From Acidobacteriota bacterium (GTDB taxonomy: Bacteria; Acidobacteriota; Terriglobia; Acidiferrales; UBA7541), in NCBI GenBank assembly GCA_016179005.1, contig JACOSF010000045.1, forward strand, positions 1-8,723: a DNA stretch of 8,723 nucleotides, given 5' to 3'. This document shows positions 5,937-8,723 of this stretch, in pieces. Every line of letters begins with the position of its first letter. Positions within the stretch are counted from its first letter, which is position 1. A program made the position numbers and the translations under genes. Under the pieces are notes generated by a model. It was not told the DNA's origin, ran no database searches, and saw only the letters and a list, made by a program, of their open reading frames with translations.

Positions 5937-6461
5937 ATGACCCCCACGCAGATCAGCCAAATCGCGTTCTACTTTTTTGCCGGGCTGGCCGTGCTCGGTG
6001 CGATTCTGACGGTCACCGTGCGCAACGTGGTGCACAGCGCGATTTTCCTGATTACTTCGCTGCTCGCGACTGCGGGGATTTTTCTCACCCTGGGCGCGCA
6101 ATTCGTGTTTGCTGTGCAGATCATCCTGTACGTTGGCGGCATCATGGTGCTGTTCATCTTCGTCATCATGCTGGTGAATCTGGACGTGGCCTTGCACCAG
6201 TTGCAGTTCAACCGGCAGGGGTGGGTGGCCGGATTGCTGGCGCTGGTGCTGGCTTCGCAGCTCGGATTCGCCATCTGGTTCGCGCGCGGCGAGGGCTCGC
6301 TGGACATCCCGGCCGGGCGCACCGGCGCGTTGAGCCCGCAGAACGTGGAGCAGTTCGGCCTGGCGCTGTTTGAGAAGTACGCGCTGCCATTTGAAATCGC
6401 CTCGGTGCTGTTGCTGGTGGCGCTGATCGGGGCGGTGGTGATGACCAAGAAACGCGTGTAG
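5937..6461 (+). CDS. nuoJ: Complex I subunit J (ND6-like)
   Basis: NuoJ is a five-helix membrane subunit beside NuoH, NuoA and NuoK. Its third helix carries the bend that changes shape during turnover. The 174-residue product fits the family length. Hydrophobic segments lie at about 8-28, 32-52, 57-81, 95-115 and 152-170. The family marker YVGGIMVLFIFVIML (65-79), including the Tyr and the GG that form the helix bulge, is intact, as is NVVHSAIFLITSLL near 30-43. The loop between helices four and five (about 116-148) is polar and variable. The C-terminus EIASVLLLVALIGAVVMTKK is standard. The gene is close-packed with nuoH upstream and lies 18 bases before nuoK. The absence of nuoI between nuoH and nuoJ is the only contextual oddity. 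Confidence 0.96.
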   Translation: MTPTQISQIAFYFFAGLAVLGAILTVTVRNVVHSAIFLITSLLATAGIFLTLGAQFVFAVQIILYVGGIMVLFIFVIMLVNLDVALHQLQFNRQGWVAGLLALVLASQLGFAIWFARGEGSLDIPAGRTGALSPQNVEQFGLALFEKYALPFEIASVLLLVALIGAVVMTKKRV

Positions 6462-6469
6462 GAGACGCC

Positions 6470-6475
6470 GGAGAA
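6470..6475 (+). promoter_or_regulatory. Ribosome binding site for nuoK
   Basis: GGAGAA lies 4 bases before ATG 6480. A second GGAG at 6461-6464 overlaps the nuoJ stop. The spacing of the nearer site is short but workable. Confidence 0.5.
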
Positions 6476-6479
6476 ACGC

Positions 6480-6782
6480 ATGATTCCCATCGGCCATTAC
6501 TTGTTCGTGAGCCTGGCGCTGTTCATCATCGGGGTCATCGGCGTGCTTACGCGCCGCAACGTCATTATTATCCTGATGTCCATCGAGCTGATCCTGAACG
6601 CCGTGAACATCAACCTGGTGGCCTTTTCTAGACATTGGGCCAACGTGGATGGCCAGATTTTTACCCTGTTCATCATTACCGATGCCGCGGCCGAGGCCGC
6701 CGTGGGGCTGGGCATCATCATCGCGTTTTTCAAGAACCGCGAGACGGTGCTCGCCGACGAAATGGATTTGCTGAAGTGGTAG
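6480..6782 (+). CDS. nuoK: Complex I subunit K (ND4L-like)
   Basis: NuoK is a three-helix membrane subunit that carries part of the proton path next to NuoJ and NuoN. The 100-residue product matches the family length exactly. Helices are about 7-24, 28-49 and 60-81. The two buried glutamates essential in E. coli are in the same positions: Glu36 in MSIELILNAVNIN and Glu72 in AAAEAAVGLGI. The loop Arg25-Arg26 after helix one is also kept. Residue 68, usually hydrophobic (Leu or Val before AAAE), is Asp here, giving an extra acidic residue one helical turn from Glu72. Start ATG 6480 gives the standard MIPI N-terminus. The gene lies between nuoJ (18-base gap) and nuoL (21-base gap) in the conventional order. 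Confidence 0.97.
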   Translation: MIPIGHYLFVSLALFIIGVIGVLTRRNVIIILMSIELILNAVNINLVAFSRHWANVDGQIFTLFIITDAAAEAAVGLGIIIAFFKNRETVLADEMDLLKW

Positions 6783-6803
6783 GAAGGTTTTGCTGAGCGA
6801 AGA

Positions 6804-8087
6804 ATGGAAACCAACTTCTTTCTCGAGAATATCTGGCTGATCCCGCTCTTCCCGCTGGCCAGCGCGGCGATCATGCTGCTGCTCGGGAGGCGACTGCCGA
6901 AAGCAGCGGTGAGTTTTCTTTGCGTCGGCAGTGTGTTCGTCTCCTTCGCATTTTCTGCGGGCGCGGTGTGGCAATTGACGCAGCTCGCCGGCGAACGTGT
7001 GCACCAGGTGGTGCTTTACGACTGGGTGCCGGCGGGCGCTTTCCACACCACGAATGGTTTGCTTGCGAATTTCACTGCCGAGTTGGGCTTTCTGCTCGAC
7101 CCGCTTTCCGCGGTGATGATTCTCGTGGTCACCGGCGTGGGCTTCCTCATCCACGTCTATTCCATCGGCTACATGGGCCACGAAGGCGGCTACTACCGCT
7201 TCTTCGGCTACATGAACCTGTTCATGTTTTCGATGCTGACGCTGGTGATGGCGAACAACATGCTGCTGATGTTCGTCGGCTGGGAGGGCGTGGGCCTGTG
7301 CAGTTATCTGCTCATCGGTTTTTACTTCCTGAAGAAATCAGCGGCCGACGCCGGGAAAAAGGCCTTCATCGTCAACCGCGTGGGGGACACAGGCTTCCTG
7401 CTGGGCATCTTCCTCACCGCGGCCACGCTGGGCACTATCAAGTTCAGCGAGTTCGGCGCGGCCATTTCCGCCGGGCGTTTTGAAATCGGCGCGCCGGTGA
7501 TGACGGCGATTGCGCTGCTGCTGTTCGTCGGCGCCACGGGCAAATCCGCGCAGATTCCGCTGTACGTCTGGCTGCCGGACGCAATGGAAGGCCCCACGCC
7601 GGTGAGCGCGCTGATCCACGCGGCGACGATGGTCACCGCGGGCGTGTACATGGTCACGCGCACCAACCTCATCTTCCGGTTTTCGCCAACGGCGATGGAA
7701 GTGGTGGCCGTCATCGGTGCGATCACCGCAATTTTCGCCGCTTCCATGGGCCTGGTGCAGAACGACATCAAGCGCGTGTTGGCTTACTCCACCATCAGCC
7801 AGCTCGGCTACATGTTTCTCGCCTGCGGCGTCGGGGCCTTTGCCGCCGGAATCTTCCACTTGATGACGCACGCCTTTTTCAAGGCGCTGCTCTTCCTCGG
7901 TTCCGGCAGCGTGATTCACGCGCTTTCCGGCGAACAGGACATGCGCAAGATGGGCGGCCTGTGGACGAACGAAAATTCCGACGACGGCGAAGACCATGCT
8001 AGCCGGCACGTTGGCCATCGCCGGCATCCCTCCGCTGGCCGGTTTCTTCAGCAAGGACGAAATCCTGGGGAAGACATTCGAGCATAG
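6804..8087 (+). CDS. nuoL: Complex I subunit L (ND5-like), N-terminal part, frameshifted near 7970
   Basis: NuoL is the outermost antiporter-like proton-pumping subunit of the membrane arm. Homology is unambiguous through residue 389: LGFLLDPLSAVMILVVTGVG at 94-113, FVGWEGVGLCSYLLIGFYF with Glu161, VNRVGDTGFLLGI, GATGKSAQ with Lys247, PLYVWLPDAMEGPTPVSALIHAATMVTAGVY (positions 252-282) with His272, RVLAYSTISQLGYM at 324-337, and HAFFKALLFLGSGSVIHA with Lys360. These are the charged channel residues of the family. After DMRKMGGLWTN the frame yields a hydrophilic Asp/His/Arg-rich string and stops at TAG 8085-8087. That tail is not NuoL; the true continuation is in the next frame from about 7972. 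So this reading is a broken or mis-sequenced gene, and its last 38 codons are spurious. It is the last gene of the visible block; nuoM and nuoN would be expected beyond the window. Confidence 0.9.
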   Translation: METNFFLENIWLIPLFPLASAAIMLLLGRRLPKAAVSFLCVGSVFVSFAFSAGAVWQLTQLAGERVHQVVLYDWVPAGAFHTTNGLLANFTAELGFLLDPLSAVMILVVTGVGFLIHVYSIGYMGHEGGYYRFFGYMNLFMFSMLTLVMANNMLLMFVGWEGVGLCSYLLIGFYFLKKSAADAGKKAFIVNRVGDTGFLLGIFLTAATLGTIKFSEFGAAISAGRFEIGAPVMTAIALLLFVGATGKSAQIPLYVWLPDAMEGPTPVSALIHAATMVTAGVYMVTRTNLIFRFSPTAMEVVAVIGAITAIFAASMGLVQNDIKRVLAYSTISQLGYMFLACGVGAFAAGIFHLMTHAFFKALLFLGSGSVIHALSGEQDMRKMGGLWTNENSDDGEDHASRHVGHRRHPSAGRFLQQGRNPGEDIRA

Positions 8088-8723
8088 TAAGTCGCTTTGG
8101 CTCGTCGGCTTCATCACCGCGGGCATGACCGCCTTCTACATGTTCCGGCTGGTGAACATGACGTTCTTCGGCAAATCGCGGGTGGACCACGACGTGGAAC
8201 ACCACATCCACGAATCGCCGAAGTCCATGACCGTGCCGCTGATGATCCTTGCACTGCTTTCCGTGATTGGCGGTTGGATCGGCTGGCCAGTGTTCTTGGG
8301 GGGCAATAACCAATTCGAGAAGTTCCTCGACTTGTCTCCACGGGGCACCACCGTCTTTGTGGACGCTTTTCCAGTGGAAGGGCATCCGTCGCCGTCTCCA
8401 TCTGAGATTGGCAGGATCAAGAAGAATATTGAAGTTAGAGAGCACGGTGCAGATGCAATTGGGCGCCATGAACTTTCGTTTGAAGCAGAAACGGGCCTGA
8501 TGCTAGCTTCCGTCCTCGTCGCGGCGTTTGGCATCTGGCTGGCCTACGTGATTTACCTGAAACGCGAAGGCCTGGCCGACCGCATGGCGGCGAGCTGGAG
8601 CGGCGTGCACAACCTGCTCTACCGCAAGTACTACATGGACGAGATTTACGATGCGCTGTTTGTGAACCGCACCAAGGACCTGGCCAGCACGCTGGGCGCC
8701 TTCGACCGCACGGTGATTGACGG
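7972..8723 (+). CDS. nuoL: nuoL, C-terminal part in shifted frame (runs off window)
   Basis: This frame resumes NuoL exactly where the upstream frame loses it: KIPTTAKTMLAGTLAIAG, then IPPLAGFFSKDEILGKTF. It continues open for 250 codons to the window end. It includes the helices at 8101-8160 (FITAGMTAFYMFRLVNMTFFG) and 8227-8298, a variable polar loop (about 8299-8490), a helix GLMLASVLVAAFGIWLAYVIYL, and the family C-terminal motif YRKYYMDEIYDALFVNRTKDL. The first ATG in this frame is at 7996. A separately translated protein would start there, but no ribosome site supports it. Joining the frames needs loss of one base in 7969-7976: for example, dropping one A of the AAAA at 7972-7975 gives GGLWTNEIPTT. 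The combined protein would exceed 640 residues, normal for NuoL. The 3' end, including the lateral helix, lies beyond the window. Confidence 0.88.

Noticed and set aside
5862..7181. 439-codon open frame on the minus strand opposite nuoH end, nuoJ, nuoK and nuoL start
   Set aside because: Its product is His/Gln/Arg-rich with no recognisable domain and lies opposite well-conserved genes. Long antisense frames are expected at this GC content and codon bias.
8085..8098. Programmed frameshift in nuoL
   Set aside because: No slippery heptamer or downstream structure is evident at the junction, and NuoL is not known to use recoding. A simple indel explains it better.

Overview
This is a GC-rich window (about 60% by eye) in which every real gene lies on the + strand. 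It has two parts: the end of a molybdenum-cofactor (Moco) cluster and a block of respiratory complex I genes. The gene content points to a free-living aerobic or facultative bacterium. The response regulator with a PATAN/DUF4388 output domain, the codon bias and the TGnTAG-type extended -10 boxes would fit Acidobacteriota (soil/peat Koribacteraceae-like lineages). That assignment is inference; Deltaproteobacteria-like phyla remain possible.

Bases 1-2208 hold Moco synthesis. They contain the 3' end of moeA, a 60-base intergenic element made of two GC-rich hairpins, then moaC, a receiver-PATAN response regulator, and a mog/moaB-type molybdopterin adenylyltransferase. moaC and the regulator overlap by ATGA, and the mog-type gene follows closely, so these three probably form one transcript.

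Bases 2209-8723 hold complex I membrane-arm and connecting genes: nuoA, then nuoC-D-H-J-K-L. nuoA stands alone. It has its own putative promoter, is followed by a strong intrinsic terminator, and a second promoter with a very similar -10 region drives nuoC. From nuoC onward the genes are tightly packed, with 1-base overlaps or short gaps. nuoB, nuoE, nuoF, nuoG and nuoI are all missing from their usual places. The locus therefore encodes most of the proton-pumping arm and the quinone-site subunit, but none of the FeS or NADH-binding subunits. Those must be encoded elsewhere or replaced.

nuoL is read in two frames. Clear NuoL homology runs in one frame to about base 7970 and resumes in another from about 7972 to the window edge. 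This is a single-base indel, either a real mutation or a sequence error. Other oddities are a Pro/Ala-rich N-terminal tail on NuoC, an enlarged NuoH with an inserted segment and an extra C-terminal membrane helix, and an aspartate in NuoK four residues before the key Glu72. I found no mobile element, CRISPR array, tRNA or rRNA, and no convincing wholly new system. The best leads are the dispersed complex I layout and the regulator embedded in the Moco operon.
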